Shown here piece after piece: positions 1-11,871 of a stretch of 64,000 bases of DNA; the stretch's first letter is position 1, and every line of letters starts with the position of its first letter. The notes beneath the pieces were generated by a model that worked only from the letters and a program-made list of their open reading frames with translations, was not told where the DNA came from and did not search any database. The translations under genes and the position numbers were made by a program. The DNA comes from Ceratothoa steindachneri (Eukaryota; Arthropoda; Malacostraca; Isopoda; Cymothoidae): positions 130,421,120-130,485,119 of the forward strand of contig OZ018321.1 in the NCBI GenBank assembly GCA_963969495.1, in the 5' to 3' direction.

Positions 1-1130
1 AACGGAGAGTTCTAGGACAGTGATTTCGGTACGAAAGTCATCCATTAATCTTTTTGCGACGCACAATGATGAGGAGAGGTTTTATGTATGTGTGCGTTTA
101 GTTGTTGTTTTACGTCTTCTTCAAATTCGAGGATCCTAGTTGTCATTTTCTTCTGAAGTAATTTTAAAGATTGAAGACCATAAAATTCTAAAGTTTCCTT
201 CTATCTCGTTCGTCTCCATAAGTGTTGTGTTGTTATGTTTGATCGTGTAATTTGTGCGAGGATGTTTTCTTTTTAGACGTTTTACCGTCTGCCAGAAAAT
301 GAGAGTCCTTTTCTATGTCAAGCCTGTCTATAAATCTTTCCCATAGTAGTGTTTATTGGTCCGTGATTAGCGTCCGTAGTTCGTCTCTCATTTCTTAGTC
401 TTCTGTAGGCATTGTGGTCGGGTCCTATCAACGCTACTACATTGAACAAGTCTCTATATTCTTGGGCCAGGGCTCTCATGGGAGGGGTCCTGGGGGAAGG
501 TTGGGAGAGTTTTATACTTAATACATGGAATACTATTTAAGTCGGCTTATATTAGATAATAGGTAAGTTTATCCAGCTCCTCGTCTGTTTCTTCTAAGTT
601 TGAGTCGTACATACAACGGGTCGGGGATGTAATTTAAAAGGGAATTTATGTAATTTTCCCAGTTCACTAGCTTTTGCGTTCTGGGGTTGGAATTTTATGG
701 AGTTTACTACTATCGAAATTTTAATAGCCTGGTGGTCGCTCGGAATAATCGGGCCCGGTTCAATATAATAGTTGAAAGGAAACCTGACTGTAGAAAAAAA
801 ACTATGTCCGGTTTTGTGGCTGTCGTCGCAGTTAGAAATGTAGGGAATTCGGGTCCGATTCTTGTCATATATTGTCGGTGGAGCAGTGTCTCGATGTTTC
901 TACCTGCGCTATTGTAGGAGGTATATTCTTCCGCTGCACATCTTGGATTTTGATCGCTAGCAAAGAGAACGTTTCTGTGATGGCCAAGTATCTGCAAGAT
1001 ATTGTGCATGAGCACATAGCCGCGTTTCGGAGGTTGGTACCCCGTGGCAAAGACCAGTAACCCGAGGGCAGCACCCACTTCAATAGCGAGATGATTCATC
1101 TAAGTCTCCTAGTGGTTTATATTTTAGTCC
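1..1130 (-). pseudogene. Jockey-like non-LTR retrotransposon ORF2, endonuclease part (copy a, runs off left edge)
   Basis: The minus strand from about 1,130 down to 1 reads, with frameshifts, as the APE-type endonuclease and following linker of a Jockey/I-like ORF2. The clearest stretch is 1,099-710, with ATGYQPPKR, then a core where the usual GDLNARC is degraded to SDQNPRC, then GRNIETLLHR and ATKPDI. The same order occurs in the copies at 21.5 kb and 60.6 kb, which identifies the domain. Below 690 the linker continues out of frame (EETDEELDKL resembles EEIDEALDDL of the 60.6-kb copy). The reverse transcriptase would lie outside the window. It was an endonuclease that nicks target DNA for retrotransposition and is now inactive. 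Confidence 0.8.
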
Positions 1131-1527
1131 TTTTTTGACGGCTATTGCACATCAGTCATATCGTTCCTGACTGTGTTTTTTGCTAATGACATCGAATTAT
1201 ATTGCCATAGGTGTAACTTTTTCCGTCCCACCCATTGACTTTTATGTGTAGTATCGTAAGTCTGTCTGCCATTTTGTGTAGTGTTGGTTCTTTAGTGTGT
1301 GGGATTAAAGTATATGTTTATTCGCGTTCTACTTTAGCCCCGTGTGGTGTTCTGGGCGGGGTGCACTTCCTGTCCTTTCTTTCTTTTCCTGTATTCCGTG
1401 TCTGTGATCGTATAAAAGCAGTCCTTGGTCAATTTCACCATGTTTTGAGCGAGGGGTTATTCGACCTGCTGCTCGAAAGCCTCAACCAAGCATTTCCACT
1501 TGTACCTTCCAGGCTTGAGACCTTCTG

Positions 1528-2560
1528 CTACTTCTTTGGAATCCAGCTCCTTTGGGAAGGGAGCCGACTCGGGATTTTAAGGTTGAATCTTCTCGCATGG
1601 TATTTGAGCTGGTGCTCTCTACACTGCGAAGAGGAGGAGGTTGTCCTTGAGTGGCGGGTTTTTGAGGCTTTCCTTGATCGTGGAGACCTGGTCTCCTTCG
1701 GACGCATTGTTTCCGTGTTGGGTATGTGCGTTTGTGTGTAGTTTGTAGTGGTGGTATTTTTCCTGGGTGTTGCGGGCGCTTGTTTTGGTGTTTTCATGTT
1801 TGTTAGTTTATTTAGACGCGGATCGCGGGTATCGACTGTGTTTTGGGCTGTGGGAACTTTTTGGCATGAATCTTCGTACTGAGGAGCTACGCTAATTCGA
1901 ATAACTTCCTCCGAGGTGGATTGTCCGGAAACCTTATCCCCTGCATTCCGTTTTTTAGTAAGATACGGTTGACTTTGATGGAAAATGTACCCAGGCGAGT
2001 AATGTTCGCAATGTGTGCATAATATATGCAATACATTATTTGGGGCGAATTTTCGTTTTCGATGTGTAGGTATATCTTTTATTGTTAGTCTCAGCAATAG
2101 CGGCTTTTGCTAATTTTGCATAGGTTGAGGTTGAGGTGGTCTTTTTTCCTCGAATCTGCGTTTTATCTGTGTTTGTTTTAGAATTTCATGTATTTTAACC
2201 GGACATGCCATAGACATATTCCGGTGGTTGCCTTCGCAATTTAAACATTTTGGGAGTTACCTTTGCATTCACGCCAAAATATGGCCACAACCGGCAGTTG
2301 GACGTGATTTATTTACCGTACTTGTAGTACCGAAAGCATATTTGTAAATCGATAAACTCCTCACGTTCCATCTGACCTGAGCAGACTCTTACGTTGAAGA
2401 GAAGCAGGCCGTTTTCTTTGCTTTTTGAGCTATAGCCGTATCCTCAAAAACAACCTTAAAAACGTGCGTGTAGTTTTTTAATTTTATAACCTCAGCTACC
2501 TTTGCCCATGGGTGGTTCCTTTCAATTTCAGTCTACATTTCGTCTGCCGAGTGGCACCCG
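1528..2560 (-). pseudogene. Jockey-like ORF1 (gag-like, zinc-knuckle protein) of copy a
   Basis: Upstream of the endonuclease on the same strand lies an ORF1-like nucleic-acid-binding protein. At about 2,255-2,120 the minus strand reads CLNCEGNHRNMSMACPVKIHE, a CCHC-type knuckle as in ORF1 of Jockey and I elements, followed by a basic, glutamine- and proline-rich stretch. An earlier part at about 2,530-2,340 contains the HPWAKVAEVIK motif, also seen as HTWAKVRKVIK in the copy at 22.9 kb. The longest open stretch is 2,097-1,528, a serine-, threonine- and arginine-rich tail. Stops and frameshifts separate the parts. Family assignment is good; exact ends are uncertain. Confidence 0.72.
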
Positions 2561-3379
2561 ACTCAGGGATCGAGGCGCCTGCAGATCAAACTACTTTTGG
2601 ATCGTACTTGTAACAAGTTTATGGTCGTGAGGATTCAACGGCCTTGCTTGAGGTCAAGCTTCACAGTCAGCCTCCCTCGCGTAAATGACCGAGTAACCAT
2701 TCTGGATGTCGATAAGTCGTACTAGTGCGATATTCAGAGACCCGAAAATTTTTTTAAAATACCTTGCCTCTGTCCGGTTTGGGGCCCTCTGAGAGGGCGC
2801 AGAGAGTTATTTGAAGGGTCTCTCTCATTTCTCCTTCATGCCATCGTAAGATAGCTGGAGGTGAAGAGCGGAGAGGGTGTTTTGAGAGAATGTGAATGAA
2901 TTAATAAGTGCACCGGGAAAATATTTAGAAAATAAAGGGGAAAAGAAAAGGAGTGGAATGAGAGAATGAGGGGGAGGGACGAAAAACCAAGTATTTGACT
3001 AACTCTACCTTAAGGCTTATCTTGGGGCTTGCGAATTAGCCTGCTGGGGCCTCTGGTCCTTCTAATCTAGCCAAGGAGTGAAGATTCACCCTCCACTTTC
3101 CTCCGATCAAAAACCAGTGGTCCACTTTCCGAGTGAGATATCACTCTTTTTCGCTTTTACCAATTTATAATCACTATTTAAAGCGCGTCAGAACAACATT
3201 CACTTTCATTTAAAATTCACTATTCACAAATCCGAATAATTGTATCGGCACAATGCTTTACAATAGCGGGAAGGGGTATACTTTCTGCCGGTGCACCGAG
3301 TAGTCATTATTCCGCCTTTGCCACGAACAAACATGATGAGTTTTCTACTTAACCATAAGCGATGAAAAATTGACTAATC
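2561..3379. other. No gene seen between the two Jockey-like copies
   Basis: About 0.8 kb with no coding similarity that I can recognise on either strand. It contains a purine-rich stretch at about 2,840-2,980. It may include the 5' untranslated region of copy a. Confidence 0.5.
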
Positions 3380-3548
3380 AGCGTTAAGACAAATTTTAAT
3401 CGAAAGTTTACGTTAATTTATTTTTTCGGACATAAGCGTTACGTTAGCTAATTCTTCAGGCATAAGCGTTATCAAAATGACCATTTAGCGTTAAGACAAA
3501 TTTTAAGAGAAAGTTTACGCTCACTGATTTTCAAACAGAAGCGTTACC
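3380..3548. repeat. Two-copy tandem duplication, period about 106 bp
   Basis: The segment starting AGCGTTAAGACAAATTTTAA at about 3,381 recurs at about 3,487. Both copies continue through GAAAGTTTACG and end in AAGCGTTAC. The copies have diverged by several substitutions. Confidence 0.75.
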
Positions 3549-3549
3549 A

Positions 3550-5150
3550 AAATTCATGCACTGGAGAAATGTATTCAAAATCAGCGAAGAAGAGAATGAG
3601 GACTGTGACATTGATTTCTAATATCAGATCGTGGACGAACTCAATGGCTAGATCGAAAGGGCATACCCCTCCCACTTTGTTGAGGAAAGGAAAAACAACA
3701 AAGACGGAATAGACGAAATCATTACATCTGAGGAATTAAAAGAAACCATAAAGAACTTCCGACAGAGACCCCCATGCAGATTGGGACTCACGAGATTAAA
3801 TTACATCGAAGCCCTCCCGAACATACTGGAGGCAGTGAGAAAGGTCTTCAATGCACTCTTGAACATGGGATATTTTCCCGATGAACTGAAAGTGGCGAAG
3901 ATGATATTCATACCCAAGGCTGGAAAAACCCCAGATCAAGTGGGTAACTACCACCCCGTCTCGTTGCTAGATGTCATCGGTAAGGTATTGGAAAAAATAA
4001 TAAATAACAGACTTTTCAAATTCCTCGATGATAATGGCCAAAGAAACAGCTGCCAATTTGGCTTCAGGAAAAACAGAAGGACGGAGATGGCCCTTGGAGT
4101 CATCCTTGAAAAGATAACGAAAGCAAAGAGAGGAAAAATGAGCGTAGATATCGTATGCCGGGACGTGTCCAAGGCATTCGACAAAGTATGGCAGAGGGGT
4201 ATACAACTCAAGATACTCAGATTAGGATTTTACAACAAGATCGAAAGGATTTTATGCGATTATGTAATGGAGAGACGTGTTTATGTGGAAATAGGACGAC
4301 ATTAGGGAGAAATATTCGACCTCGCTGAAGGTTTGCCCCAAGGCGGATGTCTGAGTCCGTCTCTCAATTCAATCTATACAGCAGATATACCACCACCAAG
4401 AAATAAAGGCTGCTTGAACATCCAATTTGCCGACGACGTCACTTAAATCATAGTTTGCCCCTATTGGAACAGTCCAATGCGTGCTAGGATGACTGCAGAA
4501 GAGATAAGAAGAATTAATAGATACGAAGAAAAATGAAAAATTAAAACCAACAGGGATAAATGTAAAATGGTACCCGTGGACAGGAGGAACATCTCAGCTG
4601 TATATGTAGAAGGACAGTGGCACAGATACGACAAAGAATGTAAGGTGCTCGGACTAGGACTAACCATTACGAAATCAGGTTATAAAAAGCACGTAACTGA
4701 GATGGTAAATCGAGGAAAGAGAGGCCTGGCATTACTGTACAAGTTAGTTAACCTAAGCATGAAAAATAAGAGAAAAAATTATCAAGCCATAGTATGTACA
4801 GTCCGCGATTATTTATCCAACCATCGCGATGTACACGATCTCGAGAAGTAACCTATTAAGACTCCAAAAAGTCCAAAACAAAGCTATCTTCTTAATAACA
4901 AACACCAGAAGAGGAGAAAGAAGAAGACTACGAGACCTGCAAAGGGAGGCAAGGATAAAGCCACTTAACAGAATAATTGCAAAAATAACAAGAAAAGTCT
5001 TAGAAAAGAAACAGAATGAATTAGGAGTTGAACTAACCAACCAAATTGCCCAGAGAGAAGGATGGAGATCACACAGATTATTCCCAAGCTTCTCAAAGAA
5101 AGAAAAGAAAGAGATTAATACTCGACGACGACTAAGAATAATTAATTAAC
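3550..5150 (+). pseudogene. Jockey-like reverse transcriptase to C-terminus (copy b)
   Basis: Plus-strand RT of the same family as copies a, c, d and e. From 3,550 the linker (NIFKISEEENEDCD) leads into an open stretch at 3,781-4,305 with fingers and palm motifs: FIPKAGKTPDQVGNY, PVSLLDVIGKVLEKII, CQFGFRKNRRTEMAL and SVDIVCRDVSKAFDKVW. After a stop at about 4,303 the thumb side continues with GLPQGGCLSPSL and the catalytic QFADD at about 4,420-4,435. It then runs through 4,567-4,851 and, in another frame, 4,829-5,149 to a natural-looking C-terminus. The catalytic aspartates remain, but at least three stops or frameshifts disable it. It has no endonuclease, so it is 5'-truncated at about 3,550. 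Confidence 0.88.
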
Positions 5151-6246
5151 CGAAACAAACCAGAGAATAACATAGTCAATTATAACTAGAATAGGAATAG
5201 GAAAGGATAGATGAGGGATAGAAACTTACACCAGTATTTAGTAAGAATATTTACTAATAATGGTTTGAACGCCTCATAAATACCAATACTACTGGGTTTT
5301 GGGGGGGAGGGTTGTTTATTTGGGGGGTTTTTGGACACGGGACTCACAGTGATACGTAGGACAGGGTTCACGATAAGCTGTTATAGTTATAGTTAGAGAC
5401 AAGAAACACATAGTGGTTCGGTTTCCACGTTAAGCTGTAGGTCCTATGACTAACTAAGGCCACTTTTGTCTCCTACTTTTTTCTTCGCTGTCCTATCCTA
5501 AAACTTTCTTCTTCCTCTCCCTCTCACTCCTAACCGCCGTACTTACAGTGCCTGGAGCCTAGTTTGGCTCTAGACAGTGTGACTATGGAGGTCTATAAAG
5601 GAGTACCGGGCTTCCCCCCTCTCCCTCCTTGGCCGCTCCATGGGCGCCAAAGGGTGCTGGGGGAGGGAGGGTCGGAAATGCTGTTCTTTGTCTCCCACCT
5701 CTCTTTTTATTTTATTTCATTTCATTTTCATTTCTGTAATAAACATATATGATAAAAATAAATACAAGTAATTAATAAACATCAGATGCGATAGTAATGA
5801 ATTAAGAGTGTAGAAACATTAAAATAAACTATGAAAGTAGTAAAACACCCGAAATACTATAATTTTACAAAATAACGAATGTGTAAATAGTAAAATAAAC
5901 ATTGAAGTATTAAAATATAATATATAAACTATAAAAAATTGCAATATGCTTATATTACTAAAACAAACCCAATACATGTATACTATCAAAAATAACTAAT
6001 GTATAGATTAAAAAATATGATCCCCTGATAATTGCGCGAGAGACTCCTTTATTTCTTACTCATACTTATATCTTATTCTTATCCGCTAATTCAACAAAAC
6101 CTTTCACCACTATTACCATTTATCTTTTACTTATAAGTGTTTAATTTTAAATATTTGTAAAAAACTTATTGTATTTCCTACTCAATAATCTTTGAAGATC
6201 TTATAATTTTGGTTGCTCGGAATTCTTGGACGAAGTACATTAGCTA
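5151..6246. other. No gene seen; probable 3' flank of copy b, then AT-rich DNA
   Basis: No convincing coding similarity. Homopolymer-rich pieces (G runs at about 5,300-5,330, pyrimidine tracts at 5,500-5,720) are followed by AT-rich sequence. The short open frame at 5,564-5,752 has no recognisable content. Confidence 0.5.
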
Positions 6247-6278
6247 GTTACCTCCTGCTATCCGGTAAAGGAGGTAAC
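6247..6278. repeat. Perfect 10-bp inverted repeat
   Basis: GTTACCTCCT at 6,247-6,256 pairs perfectly with AGGAGGTAAC at 6,269-6,278, leaving a 12-base loop. It lies in non-coding DNA and I see no link to a gene. Confidence 0.8.
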
Positions 6279-6599
6279 GGTTTCGGAAGTTCGAAAAACG
6301 CCTTCGCTTAGTAAGAGACTGTGCGCACTGCGCTCCAAAGATAACGGTCTAATGGTGAATTTTTATTCACACTTAAGAAAGAGATAATACAACATTTTTT
6401 AGCCATCGACTAGCATGGAAACCTGCCTCGGATGTCTGTCATTCATTAATTTCGTCTTAACCATGCCGGCCACTTGGACTAACATAATTAAGGGCTTACC
6501 CGTTACAAAAATGATCAATCTGATTCATGGATTATCTAATTTCATAAGACTACAAAATGCTCACCTAGGAGGTACTTTTGATTAAAATACGATTCTATA

Positions 6600-6900
6600 A
6601 CGTGGTTCCAGCACCACAAGTCCATTCAAAACTTCGAACACGTTTGCCAAGTAGGTAAGACTACACTTAAACGGCTCTCGAATATCCTTTAACAAGTGGT
6701 CCGTCTTCTTCCCTTGAAATACCTGAAATTCATCAAAGATGGAGGACATTGCCCTTTGGCAACCAACAAACAGATGTATAAAATAGGAGGTCTTGGTGGG
6801 TAGAATCCATGTTTTGGTACAAATGACAGAACAGCTTGGTGTTGAGTGGCCCTCCTTTGAAATGGTTGATGATTCAGATCACATTTTCCAAGCGCAGTGG
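6600..6900 (-). pseudogene. ZBED5-like hAT transposase fragment
   Basis: The minus strand reads HFKGGPLNTKLFCHLYQNMD, then FYTSVCWLPKGNVLHL and, after a shift, LTYLANVFEVLNGL. This is the central part of the hAT-derived ZBED5/GTF2IRD2-like transposase group, where the pattern is a Gly-x-x-Leu-Asn stretch, a Trp-Leu-x-x-Gly block and a YLA-[DN]-[IV]-F block. Only this part is legible; the region up to about 7,480 may be its degraded N-terminal side but I could not confirm it. The likely outer end of this element is at about 8,148. Confidence 0.68.
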
Positions 6901-8104
6901 TGGCTCGTAGCTAAAATTAGTCGGGGTGCTACATCCGAATTTTTTTAGCAGTTTTAATATTGTGTAAAAGGAAATAAACATATGAAAAGAAAATTTATAA
7001 ATAAACTTTATAAAATCCTAAACAAAACAAAATCAAACATTTTTTTACTTACTACTATCCTAAACTGTCATAGTTCAAGCCTGATGCATTTATTTAAAAA
7101 CAAAATCCATTCTTCTTGTTTTAATTTACGCGAAACGATTAATTATTTTCTCTTTGATCTCTGGATGACTACTGAAGAATCTTTTCTCCATTAAGAGCAC
7201 TGCAAATGTATTTATAGCCTTTCAGAATTCATAGTGCTCCTTAGAAAAAAATTTATTCGTTTCAGTGTTGAAAAGCATCGTTCTGCCTTTGATGTAGTCA
7301 TAAGAATTGTCAAGAAGATTTTTAGCAGGTTCATAATTTCACTTGGAACAACATCTAGATTATTTAACAAGATAAATTTCAGCAGCTCAATTAATTATTA
7401 ATTAATTAATAAAAGAACGTTTTAAATATGAATTAAATTCTACACTTCATCACATTCAAGAATATAAACACGTTTTTAACACAACACACGCGGAGTCAGA
7501 AAATAAACACTACCTTCCACTAGCACAACAGGGTTGGCACTGCGTGAGCCACATTGATCTCCCTCCCTAGCGTGCAGCTTCCTCTCTCGGACATGTGAGC
7601 ATGCGCACAACAGCCAAACACCGCGTCGCTGGAACTGTGAAGCGCTCAGTTCTATACATGGATTTTTGTATTTTTTTCCTAAGCTAGGGAATGGTTACTG
7701 ACATTAAACTTAAAGATTATATAATGTACAAGTATAAAGAAAGAAGTAAACAAGGAATCATTATAGTGAGTTTTATCGATAATATTGAGTGGAAATAGGG
7801 GTGTTTCAGTTCCGCAGTGCCTATACAGGAGCCGTCACTGTTCCAAGGTGACAGTGAGAGCAGCAGGGATGCCTAGGCCAGTGGGATAAGGTTGAAATTC
7901 ACACATATTTCTACACTTTCAGATTATCTTGTGTAACTTACAGTAACGCTGAGGTATATACCACTATATTTGTTTATAAACAACTAGAGGATTCGTAGAA
8001 AACTATAAACAACAGTGGCTGATGTGCTCATAATGCACTAGATGTCTGCGCATGCGTTAGAGATAGCGCCGAAACTGAAAATTCAGCCCCATCCTGCTGA
8101 GTTG
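6901..8104. other. No clear gene; probable interior of the ZBED-type hAT remnant
   Basis: The open frame at 6,982-7,194 and the minus strand at 7,000-7,480 show no motif I recognise. A 7-bp inverted repeat (TCACTGT/ACAGTGA) lies at about 7,835-7,858. The stretch sits between the transposase fragment and a hAT-like terminus, so it most likely belongs to that element. Confidence 0.4.
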
Positions 8105-8149
8105 AGAGGACATACAGCTGGACCCTCTATGACCTGCAGTTTGGGAACC
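8105..8149 (-). repeat. Probable terminal inverted repeat of the ZBED-type hAT
   Basis: Read on the minus strand, the sequence starts CTAGGGTTCCCAAACTG, a typical outer end of this hAT group. It abuts the end of the Penelope endonuclease reading frame at about 8,150, so this hAT probably inserted into the Penelope element. The opposite terminus was not found. Confidence 0.45.
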
Positions 8150-8440
8150 CTAGATATAGAGGTTCCAAAATATCCAGATTACAGCTATCAGGGCACGAAT
8201 CCAAAATAGAGAATTCATTGTTTGAAATATGTTGCAAAACACGTAATGGTTTCTTATTGATAAAAATTCTGGCGTAGTCAGAGGTCTATTGGTATAGTGG
8301 TAGAAGCTACGATGCTTACTGATCCTCAATTGGAATTCAAGGGTGGTCATACCCACGTAGCTGGCATGGCAGCCTGCACACAAGAATTGGTAAACCAATG
8401 ACGACCGAAGCACTTTAGAGAATTTTTCTTTATGTTTGAG
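8150..8440 (-). pseudogene. Penelope-like GIY-YIG endonuclease domain
   Basis: The minus strand at 8,413-8,150 reads SSLVYQFLCAGCHASYVGMT followed by LRISKH, TNRPLTTPEFLSIRNHYVFCN and a C-terminal WIFWNLYI. The VY..C..C...Y-[IV]-G pattern and the downstream ISKH block are those of the GIY-YIG domain at the C-terminus of Penelope-like polyproteins, with the CX2C pair typical of the animal type. The domain nicks target DNA for retrotransposition. Upstream on the same strand the frame is shifted (8,526-8,414). Confidence 0.8.
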
Positions 8441-8518
8441 AAAACTTTAATACATACTGTAGATTGGGGATGGGAATAAAATGAAACGGACATTGAGGGT
8501 ATCTCTTAACTAGTACCG

Positions 8519-8526
8519 ACTGTAAT
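8519..8526. repeat. Left target-site duplication of hAT element
   Basis: ACTGTAAT directly before the hAT terminus matches ACTGTAGT directly after the other terminus (11,872-11,879) at 7 of 8 bases. Eight base pairs is the normal hAT duplication length. Confidence 0.85.
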
Positions 8527-8899
8527 CAGAGGTGGGAGGAATTTAAATACCTTGTATTTAAATACATTTATCTATTTAAAATTGTATTTATAAATACATT
8601 TGAAATCAAGTCATGTATTTAAATACTTTTGAGTTTTTAAATGTAATGTATTTAAATATTTTGGGAAATAATTTACTGATAATAGGTTTATATAGCTGTT
8701 AAGAATGTGTAATGCATGTTTTAGCTTGTCGCAACTTGTATGATACTAACGGTTGACTGCGTGAGCCGGTGAAGGAAGATTGCTTGCACCAGTTCAAATT
8801 CAGTTAATAGATGGTCACAGTTGTGTTCGGTTGTATAGTGAGAGTTCTCAGCGTTATTTCAACTATTGCATGCCAACTTCAGCTTCTTCGAAAGGTGTG

Positions 8900-9605
8900 A
8901 AATGGAGAGATTAGACAATAATAAAGATGAGGAAGATAAAGAATCATGTAATTATAGTCATCGGAAGATTTCATTTTTTAGAGTGAAATTTTCCGACGGA
9001 AAAAAAGTGAAGTGTGTATGTATATAATGCAATGGCAAAATCTCTGCGGTGAGAAATGATACTTCCAATTTACGCATTCATTTGAAGGTAAGAATTTATT
9101 AAAGCTAATTATATGATACTTAATTGAATTGACAAGTTTCACTATTTCTTATTTGTACAAAATGGCAAAATTGCTAGCAAGTACAGATAATGCTAAGTAG
9201 CATAGGTTTACTATGCAAGAACCGACTTGCTTGCTTTTGCAACATCTTTATTTATAGTATATGCTGATTGACTTTAACTTGAATTATGGCAACGTGAAAC
9301 AAATGTCCTTCAATTATCTGATGTGTACATTTATCAACAGTGAAAGCATCCTCCTTTGGTGCCAAAAGTGGATAACTACGTGACAGCTCAAAGAAAAAAT
9401 TAAAAAAGAAAATGTTCAGTATTAGACGATAGTCCTTCATGCAGTGGTGTTAAAGTAAAGACATTAACGAATGTTTTGCGGTGAATACTAAGAAGATCAA
9501 ATAATCTGGTGTTGATAAGATGATTGCAGATTTTATCATACAAGGTGTGCATCCACTATCATCCATGGAGCAACCAGCTTTTGTGAGATTAATTAAAGGT
9601 GAGTT
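8900..9605 (+). pseudogene. hAT transposase N-terminus with BED zinc finger
   Basis: The plus strand reads SFFRVKFSDGKKVKC, then an interrupted CVCI-stop-CNGKISAVRN, then DTSNLRIHLK: the C..C...T[ST]NL..HL pattern of a BED finger (about 8,965-9,085). After an unreadable gap, 9,515-9,600 reads MIADFIIQGVHPLSSMEQPA followed by FVRLIKG, the motif that follows the BED finger in hAT transposases. The finger binds the element's own ends. A stop lies inside the finger and the coding part is broken by the mariner insertion at 9,741. Confidence 0.75.
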
Positions 9606-9740
9606 CTGAGTTAAAAAATGTTGTTTACAATTATAGTATTAGTAGTACAGGTTAAGCTCTTATGAGAAACGAATACTGAAGCGTTCGGATCATTAGTCAC
9701 TACGTAGGTTATAAAACGAAGTAAAATAAAGGAAGACATA

Positions 9741-11009
9741 TAACGGGTGTTCCAATAACTTGGACCGATTTTAAATGTGAGTTAAGTTTAAGCGTCTAAT
9801 GATTTGTTTCTTTTACTTTCAGATTTAACAACTTCAGTCTTTGGAAATTTCAACCATGGAAAGATTAACAATCGAACAACGTGTTAAAGTCATAGAAGTC
9901 GATTATGAAATTAGACGTTCAAACAGAAACGCATTTCGTGCACTTCGCGATTTTTTTGGTCAATTGACCAATTGAGAGTGCAAGTGGGAAAATTGTTCGT
10001 AAATTCAAACAAAGGGGTCGGTGACAGATATGAAAACGCCATTGCGTGCTCGTTTACGCCGTTTAGCTGAAAACATTGCTGCAAGCGCGAGAATGTGGCC
10101 GAAGATCCAGGCACCTCTATTCGTCATCGCGCGCAGGAATTGAACCTCTCCACAACAACGTTACATCGAATTTTGACAAAAGATTTGTCTCTACACGCTT
10201 ACAAAATTCAATTGACACAAGAAGTGAAGACTGCTGACCATTTGAAGCGCCGTACATTCGTCAATTGTGTGCACGATCAAAGACAAGCCGATGATGAAGC
10301 CCATTTTCCTCTTGGTATATTCGTTAATAAGCAGAATTGTCGCATTTGGGCTAATGAAAATCCCAGGAAGATTGTTAAAAAGCCACTGCATCCCCAAAAG
10401 GTCACTGTTTGGTGTGCATTTTTTGCTAGCGGAATAATGGACCGTATTTCTTCAAAAATGATGCCGGGAATTCTGTTACGGTGACAGGCGAGCGATACCG
10501 TGCCATTATAACCAACTTTTTATGGCCTGAATTGAATTCTATGGATGTCGAAGATTAGTGGTTTCAAAAAATGGCGCCACATGCCACACAGCCAATGCAA
10601 CAATGGCTTTATTGAATGAGAAGTTCATAGATCGCATCATCTCTCGAAACAGCGAGGTCAATTGGTCACCACGATCGTGTGTCTTGACGCCTTGAGATTT
10701 CTTCCTTTGTGGTCTTCTCAAAAGTAAGGTCTCTGCCAACAAGCCAACAACAATTCAACAACTGAAGGATGAGATAATAAAGCATATTGGTGAGATCGAG
10801 GAGAAACTATGCAGAGACGTCATAAAAATTTTGACCTTCGAGTGGAGGTGTGCCGCCAAATCTTTAGCGGACATTTAGGCGATATTATTTTTCACACATA
10901 ATTGCCATGACTCAAATAACCTGATCCAATAGTGAAATCAATAAATTTTCACTAATAAGACTGTTTTATTTACTGCTAACTTTGATCCGTCTTAATGGAA
11001 CACCCTTTA
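9741..11009 (+). mobile_element. Tc1/mariner-superfamily transposon nested in the hAT
   Basis: The ends are inverted copies: TAACGGGTGTTCCAATAACT at the left and TAAAGGGTGTTCCATTAAGA read from the right end inward. Both start at a TA, the target of this superfamily. The interior carries one decayed transposase gene on the plus strand. A detached copy of its right end is present at 30,149-30,210. Confidence 0.85.
9855..10895 (+). pseudogene. Tc1/mariner-type transposase, DD41D-like group
   Basis: It starts at ATG 9,855 (MERLTIEQRVKVIEV), the beginning of the helix-turn-helix DNA-binding part. The middle open stretch at 10,095-10,484 holds EDPGTSIRHRAQELNLSTTT, LHRILTKDL, DEAHFPLG for the first catalytic Asp, NKQNCRIW and KVTVWCAFFASGI. 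Downstream the second Asp codon is hit by a one-base deletion at about 10,570. The third-Asp block reads CVLTP-stop-DF at about 10,680, with a stop and an Asp-to-Val change. Spacing of the last two acidic positions (about 41 residues) suggests the DD41D group, but I counted this by eye. The transposase cannot be active. Confidence 0.8.
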
Positions 11010-11479
11010 CAAACAATAATTTCATGAGAATACACATACATATATTCTTAAAGCGCGCTATCATTTACTTGAAGATATTATTGACTAAAAAATTTCATCA
11101 ATAATTAGTACAATTATTGATCGATTATATTTAGTTATTAGATAAATTCCTATAACGATGTATTTCTTTATAGTAACAATACCTGTATATCATTATGTCA
11201 AAACTAGCATGCCCGCCCGTCAAAAATGTACGAAATAAAGCTTGATAATGTATATATTATTAACAATACTGAAAGTCATTATTTTACTACGTAATTCTGA
11301 ATATGAAGGACTAATAATATATTTATGAATTAATGTGCCAGTCCTATATAGCTATAGAATATTCATATAGCTACATCTTATATATAAATTATTATATGCA
11401 TACCATATATTCTCATTTCACTGTGAAAATCAATTTCACTCACAATAATCACACATTCCACTACCGCAGGTCTAAATTC

Positions 11480-11610
11480 TTCAGTTGAGGTCATTTCAAG
11501 GAGGACGCTAGGCCGAAATCTTATAGAAGAAGAGAAAGTGACAAGAGCTCCACTCAAGAATAAACTAGACAGCATCTCTTACTTATGTCTTACTGCAGAT
11601 TTTGGTCAAC
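11480..11610 (+). pseudogene. hAT transposase central fragment
   Basis: The plus strand at about 11,525-11,605 reads EEEKVTRAPLKNKLDSISYL followed by CLTADF and, after a lost base, WSTPT. The TAD-[IFW]-W-[ST] block is the first catalytic region of hAT transposases. Nothing after it is present before the terminus at 11,871, so the C-terminal two thirds is deleted. Confidence 0.75.
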
Positions 11611-11871
11611 TCCTACATTAGTAATTATAATATACAATTTCATTTTAATGGATATTTTTGTTGTGATACCAATGGTCGTTATCGATTGTCATTATATATC
11701 ATGTATTTGGAATGTATTTAAAAATGTATCTAAATACATTTAATGTATTAAGTATTTAAATACTAGATACATTTTCAAAATGTATTTGGTATTTAGCATC
11801 TAAATACATTTTTCTCTTGTATTTAATATTTAGTATTTAAATACTTTAAATGTATTTAGTGCCCACCTCTG

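Larger units (their letters stand above)
8527..11871 (+). mobile_element. hAT DNA transposon with BED finger, hosting a mariner
   Basis: Both ends carry the terminal inverted repeat CAGAGGTGGG (perfect 10 bp). Each is followed inward by many copies of a TATTTAAATAC-like motif, a common subterminal arrangement in this hAT group. An 8-bp target duplication flanks the element. Inside are a BED zinc finger, a dimer- or domain-linker stretch and a fragment ending in CLTADF; the remaining transposase is deleted. A Tc1/mariner element occupies 9,741-11,009. The element sits inside the Penelope reading frame. Confidence 0.85.

Noticed and set aside
1235..1741. 168-codon open frame on the plus strand
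   Set aside because: It lies antisense to the Jockey-like ORF1 and has a low-complexity, hydrophobic composition typical of antisense readings.
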